Below are positions 37,810-45,554 of a stretch of DNA of 64,000 nt, piece by piece. Below the pieces are notes generated by a model that saw nothing but the letters and a program-made list of their open reading frames with translations, was not told where the DNA came from and did no database searches. Made by a program: the position numbers and the translations under genes. How positions within the stretch are numbered: position 1 is the stretch's first letter; the number at the start of each line of letters is the position of its first letter. This stretch comes from Mycolicibacterium fluoranthenivorans (GTDB taxonomy: Bacteria; Actinomycetota; Actinomycetes; Mycobacteriales; Mycobacteriaceae). The stretch is from contig NZ_JAANOW010000001.1 in assembly GCF_011758805.1 (NCBI RefSeq), positions 62,001 through 126,000 of the forward strand. The letters are read 5' to 3'.

Positions 37810-38126
37810 CGGCCCCCTGCGATCTGCCGGTCCAGAGCCGACCGCTGCGCGTCGTCGGTGCGGTCGTACCGGCCGGCCGAATTGCCGAGCCGGACACCGA
37901 GACCCTGCGACACCGACGCCATCCGCGTACCGGCGTCCGTGCGGGCTGCCTGTACCGCCGCGAGCGCCGCTGACGTCGCGGAGGCGACCACACCGTGCGT
38001 GGCGCGCACGGCGGGCGGCGTTGCCTCGGGCATTGCGGTGGCGGCGGCGAGTTCACCGGCGGCTCGCTCCTGGACGGCGGCCAGGCCACGTAAGCACGCG
38101 GTGGTGACGCGCAGATCGTCAGACAC
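37806..38126 (-). CDS. espF: ESX-1 secretion-associated protein EspF
   Basis: 106 residues, Ala-rich and mostly helical, with little sequence complexity. Size (103 in M. tuberculosis) and position between espE and espG1 identify it; the sequence itself only weakly resembles Rv3865 (for example the T-G-T-x-x-x-x-VSQGL region). EspE and EspF are co-dependent ESX-1 substrates in M. marinum. The start ATG is 6 nt after the espE stop and the stop overlaps espG1. Confidence 0.8.
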   Translation of the reverse strand: MSDDLRVTTACLRGLAAVQERAAGELAAATAMPEATPPAVRATHGVVASATSAALAAVQAARTDAGTRMASVSQGLGVRLGNSAGRYDRTDDAQRSALDRQIAGGR

Positions 38127-38132
38127 GTGTTC

Positions 38133-39155
38133 TTACCTCCCAGGTGGTGATGTGGCGGCGTCCGATACGGCCGTATGGTCCGTGACAACGTTAGCCGGGT
38201 CGGAGGTGCCAGGACCACTGTCTTCTGCACGGACGTGAGTGAGCTCATCCGGAACGGCCGCCGAAGACGGGTCGGGTTCGCTCTCGTCCTCGTCCTCGGG
38301 CTGGCGCTCGCGCGGGCCGGCCGCCACACCCTGCGCGGCCGCCTGCACCGCCGCGGCGACCAGCCCGCCGGCAGGGGCGAGCAGCGCGGCCAGCGGGGCG
38401 GTGAACGCCGTGGCCAGCGCGGGCAGCGCGCCCGCCATCCCGAACAGACCGGCGAGTGCGGCCGGCGGTCCCGGTGGGTCGGCGGTGTCGACACCGGTCG
38501 ACTCCGCGAGATCCTCGGCACCGCCGGGTCCGCCGAACCCGCCGTCAGGCAGTTCCGCGCCGGCGGCGATGGCCTGGTAGCGGCCGACGAGATCCTTCAG
38601 CTTGTCCGCGTTGTCTGCGGCCTCCTGGTGCATATTGGCGACCTCGAACCCCGCAGATGCCAGCGCCGTGTGCACCGCCGCGCTCTCGACCACCAGTTTG
38701 GCCGCGTCGCCGTAGCGTGGCACCAGATCCAGCCATCGGGTGTATTCCGACAGCTCACCGAGCCAGTTGTAGAGCTCGTCGATCTGTCTACGGTGAAAGC
38801 TCACCTGGTAGGCCTCGCCGGCCAGCACGCGGTGCACCTCACGGTCGGCGTCGGCCACGGATTCCGCGCGCAGCCGCTGCCGGGCGTTCTGGTCTGCGTA
38901 GGCGTCCGCACCCTCCCCCGCCCAGTGGTCCGCGGCGACCGCCCCGCCGAGTTCCGCGTCCGCGCTGCAGAATCCCTCCGCCGCCGCGCCGAACGCCCGC
39001 CCGTCATCGGGATCACCGTCACCGAGGGTGCGCTTCATCTCGGCGAGCAACCACTGACCGCCCGCGAGGATGTGCGAGCCGACCGCCTCGACGAGGGCGT
39101 CGGTGAGCTCGCCGTCCTTTCCCGACGGGCCGGGTGGCGTCGGTCGTGCACTCAC
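38133..39155 (-). CDS. espE: ESX-1 secretion-associated protein EspE
   Basis: 340 residues from the GTG at 39155, which has GGAG 7 nt upstream; the frame is open further but without a good start. The N-terminal half is an EspE/EspB-like helical domain with a W-A-G turn (78-80, HWAGEGADAYADQNA), the WxG of a type VII substrate. The C-terminal half holds a hydrophobic Ala/Gly/Pro segment (about 225-280) and an acidic tail. M. tuberculosis EspE has 402 residues. It heads the espE-to-eccD1 transcription unit and is divergent from the ParA-like gene across 372 bp. Confidence 0.85.
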   Translation of the reverse strand: MSARPTPPGPSGKDGELTDALVEAVGSHILAGGQWLLAEMKRTLGDGDPDDGRAFGAAAEGFCSADAELGGAVAADHWAGEGADAYADQNARQRLRAESVADADREVHRVLAGEAYQVSFHRRQIDELYNWLGELSEYTRWLDLVPRYGDAAKLVVESAAVHTALASAGFEVANMHQEAADNADKLKDLVGRYQAIAAGAELPDGGFGGPGGAEDLAESTGVDTADPPGPPAALAGLFGMAGALPALATAFTAPLAALLAPAGGLVAAAVQAAAQGVAAGPRERQPEDEDESEPDPSSAAVPDELTHVRAEDSGPGTSDPANVVTDHTAVSDAATSPPGR

Positions 39156-39527
39156 CGTGCTCCCGCCGACGATCCGGCGCGCCCGAATCTCACTTTGCCA
39201 ACCCCATTTCCGGTACCTGTCGGATCGCAGGTCCATCCGCCTCCGGAAACGACCATAACAGCGGATTCCGGCCACCTCACGCACCAATTTCCGTCGGCCG
39301 ACGGGCGGTATTTATGCACTACAAGTGGCCTATCCGGATAGCATCCGCACCGGCGGCGCCGATGTGACGATCAGTGACGCGAAGGCCGGACTTCACCGCA
39401 CAGTCGCCGCACCTCCGCACCAATGTGTTTGCTGTCCGGTGCCGGCCCATCCGGTCGCCGAGGGCAGTGGTTGATACTGGTGGGACCTGACGTCCGTGTC
39501 GGGTGACTGCGCAGGAGGAGGACCACG
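39156..39527. promoter_or_regulatory. Divergent promoter region of espE and the ParA-like gene
   Basis: 372 bp without a gene. It is more AT-rich around 39240-39330 than the flanks (for example GGTATTTATGCACTACA). It contains two perfect 12-bp palindromes: CGTCGGCCGACG at 39292-39303 and CTATCCGGATAG at 39330-39341. These lie about mid-way and are candidates for binding sites of an ESX-1 regulator. Individual -35/-10 elements could not be assigned with confidence. Confidence 0.55.
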
Positions 39528-40871
39528 GTGAGCGACCGTGACGACGCGCTGCGTCACGAGCTCGGCTGGACCGGGCCGGAGGATTCCGACTACGAACCGC
39601 CGACCACCGCGGCGCGCTCGGCGGCGCCGGCCCCTGCCGCCGTGCCCGCCCGCCCGCCGGTGGATTTCGTGGCGCCCACACCCGACGAGTCGCGTCCGCC
39701 CGCGCAGCATCACCGGTCCGATGCCGGCGACGACACCGGACCGATCGCCGCCGTGCGGCCCGAGCCCGTTCCCAGCCACCCCCGACCGGAACACCCGCCC
39801 GCCCGGTCCGACTGGCCGCCGCAACACGCTGCACCGCCATCGCGTCCGGCGCCCCCGGGTCCCGGCCATCCGCACCCGGGCCACCCGTGGCCGCCGCCCG
39901 CCGGGTACGCCCCGGCCGCTCCTTCGTCGTACGCCGACCGGATCCCGGTCAGGGATCTGGTTCCCACCCGGCCGGCGCCACCCACCCGCGGCTGGCGCCG
40001 CGTGCTGCACACGCTCACCTTCGGGCTGGTGAACCTTGGCCCCTCGCCCGACGAGATCCGGGAGGCCGAGCTCGAGGCGGGCATCCGCGGCGTGCTGCGC
40101 GGCCACTACAAGATCGGGGTCATGGGCAAAGGCGGCGTCGGCAAGACGACCGTATCCGCAAGTGTCGGTTCGGTTTTCGCGGAGCTGAGGCCTGACGACC
40201 GGGTGGTCGCCGTCGATGCGGACACCGCCTTCGGGAAACTGGGCAGCCGGGTGGATCCGCGCGCGGTCGGCTCGTACTGGGAGTTGGCGTCCGACCAGCA
40301 TCTGGATACGTTCGCCGATATCCGCAACCGGGTCGGAAACAACGCCGCCGGGTTGTTCGTGCTGGCGGGCGAGGCCAGCCCCGCGCGCCGGCGCATCCTG
40401 GACCCCGCCATCTACCGGGAGGCGACCTCACGGTTGGACCGGTACTTCTCCATCTCGATCGTCGACTGCAGTTCCACCATGGACACACCGGTGACCCAAG
40501 AAGTGCTCCGCGATCTCGACGCACTGATCGTGGTGTCCTCGCCCTGGGTGGACGGTGCCGCCGCGGCCGGGCAGACGATGGACTGGCTGGCCAGTCGTGG
40601 ACACACGAACCTGCTGCAGCGCACCGTCGTGGTGCTCAACGACTCCGACGGGCATTCCGACAAACGCACCCGCTCGATCTTGGCCCAGCAGTTTGCCGGG
40701 CAAGGCCAGGCCGTGGTCGAGGTGCCCTTCGACAGCCAGATCAGGCCCGGCGGAGTGATTCCCGGCACCAGGGGGATGTCACCGCAGACCCGGCGAAAGT
40801 TCGTCGAGATCGCCGCGGCGCTGGCCGCCCACTTCCCCCGCACCGACGACCGGAACCGGGAACGCTTCTGA
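39528..40871 (+). CDS. ParA/MinD-like ATPase, EspI paralogue (Rv3860-like)
   Basis: 447 residues: a Pro/Arg-rich disordered N-terminus (about 25-150, with many PxP and HPxPxH) and a ParA-like domain with deviant Walker A GKGGVGKTT (about 204-212), VVAVDADTAFGKLGSRVDP and IVDCSSTMDTPVT. The segment before Walker A (FGLVNLGPSPDEIREAELEA) is shared with EspI, so the two are paralogues. In M. tuberculosis Rv3860 is a similar protein at the espE side of ESX-1. GTG 39528 follows AGGAGGAGG. A regulatory or spatial role in ESX-1 is inferred from position. Confidence 0.85.
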   Translation: MSDRDDALRHELGWTGPEDSDYEPPTTAARSAAPAPAAVPARPPVDFVAPTPDESRPPAQHHRSDAGDDTGPIAAVRPEPVPSHPRPEHPPARSDWPPQHAAPPSRPAPPGPGHPHPGHPWPPPAGYAPAAPSSYADRIPVRDLVPTRPAPPTRGWRRVLHTLTFGLVNLGPSPDEIREAELEAGIRGVLRGHYKIGVMGKGGVGKTTVSASVGSVFAELRPDDRVVAVDADTAFGKLGSRVDPRAVGSYWELASDQHLDTFADIRNRVGNNAAGLFVLAGEASPARRRILDPAIYREATSRLDRYFSISIVDCSSTMDTPVTQEVLRDLDALIVVSSPWVDGAAAAGQTMDWLASRGHTNLLQRTVVVLNDSDGHSDKRTRSILAQQFAGQGQAVVEVPFDSQIRPGGVIPGTRGMSPQTRRKFVEIAAALAAHFPRTDDRNRERF

Positions 40872-40895
40872 CCGCGTTGTGGGTTGCTTCGCCGT

Positions 40896-41606
40896 TCAGC
40901 GCCAGTCGATCTGGGCGATGAGTTCGTCGACGGCGGCTGACGCATCGGCGGGCACCTGTTCCTCGGCCTCGACCCGGGTGACGACGTCCTCGGGCACACC
41001 GGCGGCCTGGGCGGTCTCGGAAATGGTGAGGTTGGCCCGTCTGCGCGTGGCATAGAGCCGCTGCCCCAGGGTCGCGCCCGGGGCGGCTGCGGCACGCAGG
41101 GTGAGCTCGTCCATCAGAGTGCGCACGGTACTCAGCGCCCGGATCAGCGCGGGTGTCACCTGGATCCGGGTGGCCCGGGCGGCGACCGCCTCCAACTGAC
41201 GCAGATCGGACAGGATCGCGGTCGCGCGCGGGACGAACTCCGGGTGCTCGGGATCAGGCAGGGCGGTGATCGTCGACCCGAAGGTGTTCGCCGCCGCCGT
41301 CACCGCCTGTGCGATCAGCGGGATCTCATCCGCGGCCGCTCGACGCTCGGTCCGCGCCTCCGCCGGTTCACCCCGGCGCAGGCGCTCGATGGCGCCGGGC
41401 GGCCATTGCAGGATCGCTTCGAGCTTGGCCCGGGTGCCCTGCCGCGGCCAGCTGCGGCCCTTCTCGAAGGCGATCAGGGCGCCCGCATTGATGACCCCCT
41501 CGGCCGCGAGGCTGCGCTGACTGACATTGAGTTCGCGGCGACGGGCGGCGGCGGCGGCACCGGCACGGACCATTCCAGGGTCTTCGCCAAGGTCGGGTTC
41601 GACCAC
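40896..41606 (-). CDS. HTH regulator with two helix-turn-helix-like regions
   Basis: 236 residues from the GTG at 41606, preceded by AGGGAGG. Residues about 15-70 form a Cro/XRE-like HTH (RRRELNVSQRSLAAEGVINAG, ALIAFEKGRSWPR). A helical middle follows. Residues about 180-230 (LGQRLYATRRRANLTISETAQAAG, DVVTRVEAEE) look like a second XRE-type HTH. It lies between the ParA-like gene and whiB6, divergent from whiB6 across a repeat-rich promoter. Control of whiB6 or of ESX-1 is plausible; I do not recognise a named homologue. Confidence 0.75.
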   Translation of the reverse strand: MVEPDLGEDPGMVRAGAAAAARRRELNVSQRSLAAEGVINAGALIAFEKGRSWPRQGTRAKLEAILQWPPGAIERLRRGEPAEARTERRAAADEIPLIAQAVTAAANTFGSTITALPDPEHPEFVPRATAILSDLRQLEAVAARATRIQVTPALIRALSTVRTLMDELTLRAAAAPGATLGQRLYATRRRANLTISETAQAAGVPEDVVTRVEAEEQVPADASAAVDELIAQIDWR

Positions 41607-41695
41607 GCGCGTGACCTCCCTGAACCCTGGACCGGATGCGACTCGGTGCGGCAATAGTAGCGAAACAACAGCGGCACCATCTACAACTCGCCACA

Positions 41696-41852
41696 AAACT
41701 GTTGCAATGACACCCTTGCTTCCGTTGCATCCGAGCTGCGAAATTGCATCGTTGTAAGCAGTTCACGTAGCTTGCCTGCGTAAACAGTTCAGCTGAAGGC
41801 ACACCCTCGCTGTCCTCAAACTGTTGCATTGCTACGGTTTGTGTTCTACATT
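41696..41852 (+). promoter_or_regulatory. whiB6 promoter with repeated TTGCA motifs
   Basis: AAACTGTTGCAATG (41696-41709) recurs as AAACTGTTGCATTG (41818-41831). Two further TTGCAT elements lie at 41725 and 41744. The last copy contains a possible -35 (TTGCAT, 41824-41829) with a 17-bp spacer to a -10 (TACATT, 41847-41852), about 43 bp before the whiB6 ATG. The copies at -35 and farther upstream suggest looped or cooperative binding by one regulator. Confidence 0.6.
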
Positions 41853-41894
41853 CGTCTGCAATGCGGCAGACCCGCCGCCGACAGGAGGATCACC

Positions 41895-42185
41895 ATGAGC
41901 CCATTGAGTGCAGACGGACTGCCCATCGGCGAGTGCACGCGGGATCCCGAGCGTTGGACCTCGGTGGCCGACGAGGATGCGAAAGCGATCTGCCGGATGT
42001 GCCCGCGCCGCTGGGCCTGCGCCAGGGAAGCCTGCGAACTGCCCCGCGCCGAAGGATTGTGGGCAGGCATCGTCATCCCAGAAGGGGGGCGCGGCCGCAC
42101 CTTCGCGTTACGGCAGCTGCGATCGCTGGCCGAACGCAACGGTTATCCCGTCCGGGCACGCCGGCTCTACCTCGAGTCGGCCTGA
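41895..42185 (+). CDS. whiB6: Iron-sulfur transcription factor WhiB6
   Basis: 96 residues from the ATG at 41895 (AGGAGG 7 nt upstream). Four Cys ligands for a 4Fe-4S cluster are visible in CTRDPERW ... CRMCPRRWAC (C-x(n)-C-xx-C-x5-C). The G-[IV]-[VI]-P turn appears as LWAGIVIPEGGRGR, followed by the basic region. RRWxCAR, AEGLWAGxVIPE and QLRSLAERNGYPVR match tuberculosis WhiB6 almost exactly. WhiB6 is a redox-responsive activator of ESX-1 genes, and here it stands 2.7 kb upstream of espE in the opposite orientation, the expected place. Confidence 0.95.
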   Translation: MSPLSADGLPIGECTRDPERWTSVADEDAKAICRMCPRRWACAREACELPRAEGLWAGIVIPEGGRGRTFALRQLRSLAERNGYPVRARRLYLESA

Positions 42186-42194
42186 GACCGGCTG

Positions 42195-42230
42195 CTCCCG
42201 CTACCGCATTCGAGGGGCCGGTAGCGGGAG
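42195..42230. terminator. Bidirectional terminator hairpin after whiB6
   Basis: CTCCCGCTACCG (42195-42206) pairs perfectly with CGGTAGCGGGAG (42219-42230) around a 12-nt loop. It lies 9 bp after the whiB6 stop and 15 bp from the convergent exported-protein gene end, so it can serve both. Confidence 0.8.
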
Positions 42231-42245
42231 TGGCCTTCTCGGCTC

Positions 42246-42713
42246 TCAGATCTTGGCGATGAAGTCCGTGGTGTACGCCTCGGCAGGCTGCTGCGAATAC
42301 GCACTGGGACGTTCGACGGAGATCCAGACTCCGGTGGCGCCCGGATTGACCGCGGTGCGAATGGTCGCGTGCGCCGCGCCGACCCCGTCGGTCTGCAGCA
42401 ACACCGGAGCGACACCGCAGTCGTTCGAGGCCCGCGGCATCTGGAACACCCGGGCGAAGTACTGGGTGTCAGGGCGTGCGGTCAACAGCTCGACATCGAC
42501 GACGAGGGTGTCGCCCTCGGTCCGCACATGCGCCAGCGGTCGCGCATAACCGGTGGCCCACGTGCGCTCCGCCGGGGTGTAATCGCAAGCCCGCACGGTG
42601 CTGGTGAACGGCATGATGGTGGCGTCGGCCGCGGCCGTACCCACCGGGAAAACCACCGACAGCGCCGCCATCACGCCCAGTCCTGCCGCAGTCACCCTGG
42701 CACGCTCGTGCAT
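42246..42713 (-). CDS. Exported protein of unknown function
   Basis: 155 residues with a clear signal peptide (hydrophobic 10-26, cleavage expected after the GTAAADA region around residue 29). The mature domain, about 125 residues, is beta-rich with two Cys (in VRACDYTP and ASNDCGVAP) that could form a disulfide. No family is recognised; similar small exported proteins are common in mycobacteria. It converges on whiB6 behind a shared terminator hairpin and is divergent from the pirin gene, with 265 bp between the two starts. Confidence 0.75.
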   Translation of the reverse strand: MHERARVTAAGLGVMAALSVVFPVGTAAADATIMPFTSTVRACDYTPAERTWATGYARPLAHVRTEGDTLVVDVELLTARPDTQYFARVFQMPRASNDCGVAPVLLQTDGVGAAHATIRTAVNPGATGVWISVERPSAYSQQPAEAYTTDFIAKI

Positions 42714-42978
42714 GTGGTTCTGGTCTCCCTAAGTTACTTGCGGGTAATTTTACCGCTGCGGCGATACCCGCGGGAGTGGCCGCCGCGGTGATACTGCTCA
42801 CCGCGCGACCGGCGGAATAGCCACGGCCCCCGGCCCGTTGAACACTCCGACGGTGCCGGTCATGCCCCGGGTACCACATCAGAACTGTCGCCTCGAGCGA
42901 CCACTTGCCGAGAGGCGCCATGCCGGTACCGTCCCCAAACTTCCGCTCCCCGCCGTACGCCGGGGCTACTGTGGCAGC

Positions 42979-43935
42979 GTGAGCAACGCGGATGCGAACC
43001 CGGATGAAGTCGACTGCGGCGCATCGCGATTCAGCGGTGTGTTACACGCTCGCCAGGTGCCACTGGGCGGCCCGCGAGCGATGACGGTGCGGCGCACGCT
43101 GCCCGCAAAGGAACGCTCCATGGTGGGGGCGTGGTGTTTCGCCGACCACTACGGTCCCCAGGACGTGCGTGGCGGTCCCGGAATGGACGTCCCGCCCCAC
43201 CCACACACCGGATTGCAGACCGTCAGTTGGCTTTTCCGCGGTGAGATCGAACACCGCGACAGCGCCGGGGTACACGCCATGGTGCGGCCCGGTGAGCTGA
43301 ACCTGATGACCGCCGGTGCGGGTATCTGCCATTCCGAGGTGTCGACCGCGGCCACCACCGTGTTGCACGGCGTCCAGTTGTGGGTGGCGCTGCCCGACAC
43401 GGCCCGCGACGGCGGCCGCGATTTCGCGCACTATGCGCCGCCCGCCGTCTCCATCGGAGGTGCCACGCTGCGGGTGTTCCTCGGCGAGCTGGGCGTAAGC
43501 CGCTCGCCGGTGTCCACCGCCACCGCGCTGCTGGGCGCCCAACTCGATGTGGCCCCCGGGGCGACCATCGAGTTGGACGTCGACCCGGCCTTCGAACACG
43601 GTGCGCTGCTGGACCAGGGTGAGGTCGAGGTCGCCGGCGATCAATTGCAGGTCGCCGATCTCGCCTACCAATCCCCCGGCTGCGATCGCCTGCAGATCGT
43701 CAACCGCGCGGACGCACCCGCACGGCTGATCCTGTTGGGCGGTCCGCCGTTTCCCGAGCGGCTGGTGATGTGGTGGAACTTCGTCGGCCGCACCCACGAG
43801 GACATCGTGGAATACCGCGAGGCCTGGCAGGCCGGGGATGCGCGGTTCGGCGCCGTCGAGGGCTATGCCGGTGCGCTGCCCCGACTGCCCGCGCCCGTGC
43901 TGCCCGGAGCTAGGCTCAAACCCCGTGAGCGCTGA
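42979..43935 (+). CDS. Pirin-family protein
   Basis: 318 residues, a bicupin. The N-terminal cupin has the metal-binding HPHTGLQT and E-HRDS motifs (PPHPHTGLQTVSWLFRGEIEHRDS) and the later GICHSE, giving the His/His/His/Glu metal site. The C-terminal pirin domain ends with the conserved block GGPPFPERLVMWWNFV. Bacterial pirins can act as quercetinases or regulators; which applies is not visible. GTG 42979 is preferred because longer frames add sequence unlike pirins. The 3' end overlaps the GNAT gene by 11 nt. Confidence 0.9.
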   Translation: MSNADANPDEVDCGASRFSGVLHARQVPLGGPRAMTVRRTLPAKERSMVGAWCFADHYGPQDVRGGPGMDVPPHPHTGLQTVSWLFRGEIEHRDSAGVHAMVRPGELNLMTAGAGICHSEVSTAATTVLHGVQLWVALPDTARDGGRDFAHYAPPAVSIGGATLRVFLGELGVSRSPVSTATALLGAQLDVAPGATIELDVDPAFEHGALLDQGEVEVAGDQLQVADLAYQSPGCDRLQIVNRADAPARLILLGGPPFPERLVMWWNFVGRTHEDIVEYREAWQAGDARFGAVEGYAGALPRLPAPVLPGARLKPRER

Positions 43936-44194
43936 ACACACCGCAGCCGTGGTGACGCCCGGCGATAACCGGTTCACCATCTCCTTGGACGGCAGGCAGG
44001 TCGGTCTGGTCGACTTCCACGACCGCGACGGGGTGCGGGTGTTCACGCACACCGAGATCGATCCCGCATTCGGCGGGCGCGGCCTGGGGACGCGGCTGGT
44101 CGCCGAGACGGTGGCAGCCACCCGTGCCGACGGGCTGTCCATCGAGTCGTACTGCTCGATGGTCACCCAATACATCGCGAAGAACCCGGAGTGA
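43925..44194 (+). CDS. Small GNAT-type acetyltransferase
   Basis: 89 residues with the short GNAT fold (YjdJ/GCN5-like): FTHTEIDPAFGGRGLGTRLV carries the acetyl-CoA pyrophosphate loop (G-G-R-G-L-G) and SIESYCSMVTQYIAKNPE is the typical C-terminus. GTG 43925 lies inside the last codons of the pirin gene and the stop overlaps the thioesterase GTG, so the three genes are translated in a chain. Proteins of this class are about 90-100 residues. The acceptor is unknown. Confidence 0.85.
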   Translation: MSAEHTAAVVTPGDNRFTISLDGRQVGLVDFHDRDGVRVFTHTEIDPAFGGRGLGTRLVAETVAATRADGLSIESYCSMVTQYIAKNPE

Positions 44195-44988
44195 GCTTGC
44201 CCGCGGCCTACTTTCGGGCTGCCGGGAACGGGTTCGCGCCGACGCCGCTCGCGCAGGGCCCATGGGGTCAGACCATCAGCGGCAACGTGCTGGGCGGTCT
44301 GCTCGGATTCGTCCTCGACCGCGACGCGGGCGACCCGCAGATGCAGCCGGCCCGGCTCACCGTCGACCTCTTCCGGCCCGCCGCACTTGAGCCGGTCGCG
44401 GTGCGCACCCAGGTGGTCCGCTCCGGTAAGCGCATCAAAGTTGTTGATGCTCAGGCATTTCAAGGTGACGTCATGGTGGCGCGGGCCAGCACCGTGTTCC
44501 TGCGCCGCGGCGAGCCCGCCCCGACCGATATCTGGACATCGGAGATCGCCATCCCGGCCGCGCCGCCGCCCGACCACGATGACGCCCGGCCCATGCAGAT
44601 CGTCGCGCACGGAGCCGGGTCGGAACCGAGTTCGGATCTGACCGCCTGGCAGCACACCGGACCCAAACACGCATGGGTGCGCAACACGGCACCGGTGGTC
44701 GACGGCGAACCCATGACACCGTTCACCCGGGCGGCCATGGCCGGCGACGTGGTGAGCTCACTGACGCATTTCGGGCCGGCCGGGCTGCACTACATCAACG
44801 CCGACTACACCTTGACGCTGAGTCGCCTGCCCGTCGGGCCTGATATCGGTCTCACCGCGCTGACCCACTACAGCAGTGCCGGCGTCGCGACCGGCACCGC
44901 GACATTGTTCGATCGCAGCGGACCGATCGGCAGCGGCATGGCGACCGCGGTGACCAGCGGCGGATTCAGCCCGCCGCCGGGTCGCTAG
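44191..44988 (+). CDS. Acyl-CoA thioesterase (double hot-dog, TesB-like)
   Basis: 265 residues with two hot-dog halves. The N-terminal half contains GNVLGGLLGFVLD and PARLTVDLFRPAALEPV; the C-terminal half contains HYINADYTLTLSRLPVGPDIGL. This is the thioesterase-like fold found in many mycobacterial acyl-CoA thioesterases. Start GTG 44191 overlaps the GNAT stop. It converges on the PNPOx-like gene with a 23-bp overlap. Probably trims acyl-CoA in lipid metabolism. Confidence 0.83.
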   Translation: MSLPAAYFRAAGNGFAPTPLAQGPWGQTISGNVLGGLLGFVLDRDAGDPQMQPARLTVDLFRPAALEPVAVRTQVVRSGKRIKVVDAQAFQGDVMVARASTVFLRRGEPAPTDIWTSEIAIPAAPPPDHDDARPMQIVAHGAGSEPSSDLTAWQHTGPKHAWVRNTAPVVDGEPMTPFTRAAMAGDVVSSLTHFGPAGLHYINADYTLTLSRLPVGPDIGLTALTHYSSAGVATGTATLFDRSGPIGSGMATAVTSGGFSPPPGR

Positions 44989-45484
44989 CCAGATACTGGG
45001 CGGTGCTGCCGCTGACCGGCATCTCCGGCAGTCCCAGCTTGCGGTGATCCCAACTGCGCCGCCGCGACTCCACCACCCGGATGCAGACCCGGTTGTTCAT
45101 CATCTGGTCCACAAAGGGTTTCATCTCGTCGGTGTAGGGACCGGTGTAGCGCTCCCACACACTGATACCGACCCGCAGGTTGGTCTCGGGATCGTCGATG
45201 ATCTCCGCGGTGCCGTCGATCGATACTCCGCGCAAGGTGTTGTAGGTCAACCCGTCCTCGATCATCACGGTGATGGTCGGATCGCGGCGCAGGTTCACCG
45301 CCTTCTGCGATTTGGCCTTGGTCTCGAACCAGATCTCACCGTCGAGGACGGCGTACCACATCGCCACCAGGTGGGGCCGGCCGTTCGGCAGCACCGTCGC
45401 CATGGTGGCGGTGCGGCTGCGCTCGATGAACTCGGTGATCTCGTCATCGGCCATCACGATCGTGGCGCGCTGATTGGTTCCCAT
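44966..45484 (-). CDS. PNPOx/F420-type split-barrel oxidoreductase-like protein
   Basis: 172 residues forming the pyridoxamine-phosphate-oxidase-like split barrel: FIERSRTATMATVLPNGRPHLVAMWYAV, then KSQKAVNLRRDPTITVMIEDG, GVSIDGTAEII. Such mycobacterial proteins often bind F420 or FMN and reduce small molecules; the cofactor cannot be decided from motifs alone. ATG 45484 is preferred to one two codons upstream. It overlaps the convergent thioesterase gene. Confidence 0.85.
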   Translation of the reverse strand: MGTNQRATIVMADDEITEFIERSRTATMATVLPNGRPHLVAMWYAVLDGEIWFETKAKSQKAVNLRRDPTITVMIEDGLTYNTLRGVSIDGTAEIIDDPETNLRVGISVWERYTGPYTDEMKPFVDQMMNNRVCIRVVESRRRSWDHRKLGLPEMPVSGSTAQYLASDPAAG

Positions 45485-45554
45485 GATCAATCCTTACCAG
45501 GGGGCGGCGGCGGCCACCGTCACCGGGATGCCGTTGCGCCCCCTGCCGACCGGG

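Noticed and set aside
36130..38238. A 700-codon plus-strand frame across the espF-eccA1 region
   Set aside because: It lies opposite espG1, espH and eccA1, which match known proteins. The antisense translation has no domain.
23546..39155. Assignment of the type VII locus to ESX-3, ESX-4 or ESX-5
   Set aside because: Split eccCa/eccCb, presence of espE-H and espI, and near-identical EsxA/EccD blocks are specific to ESX-1.
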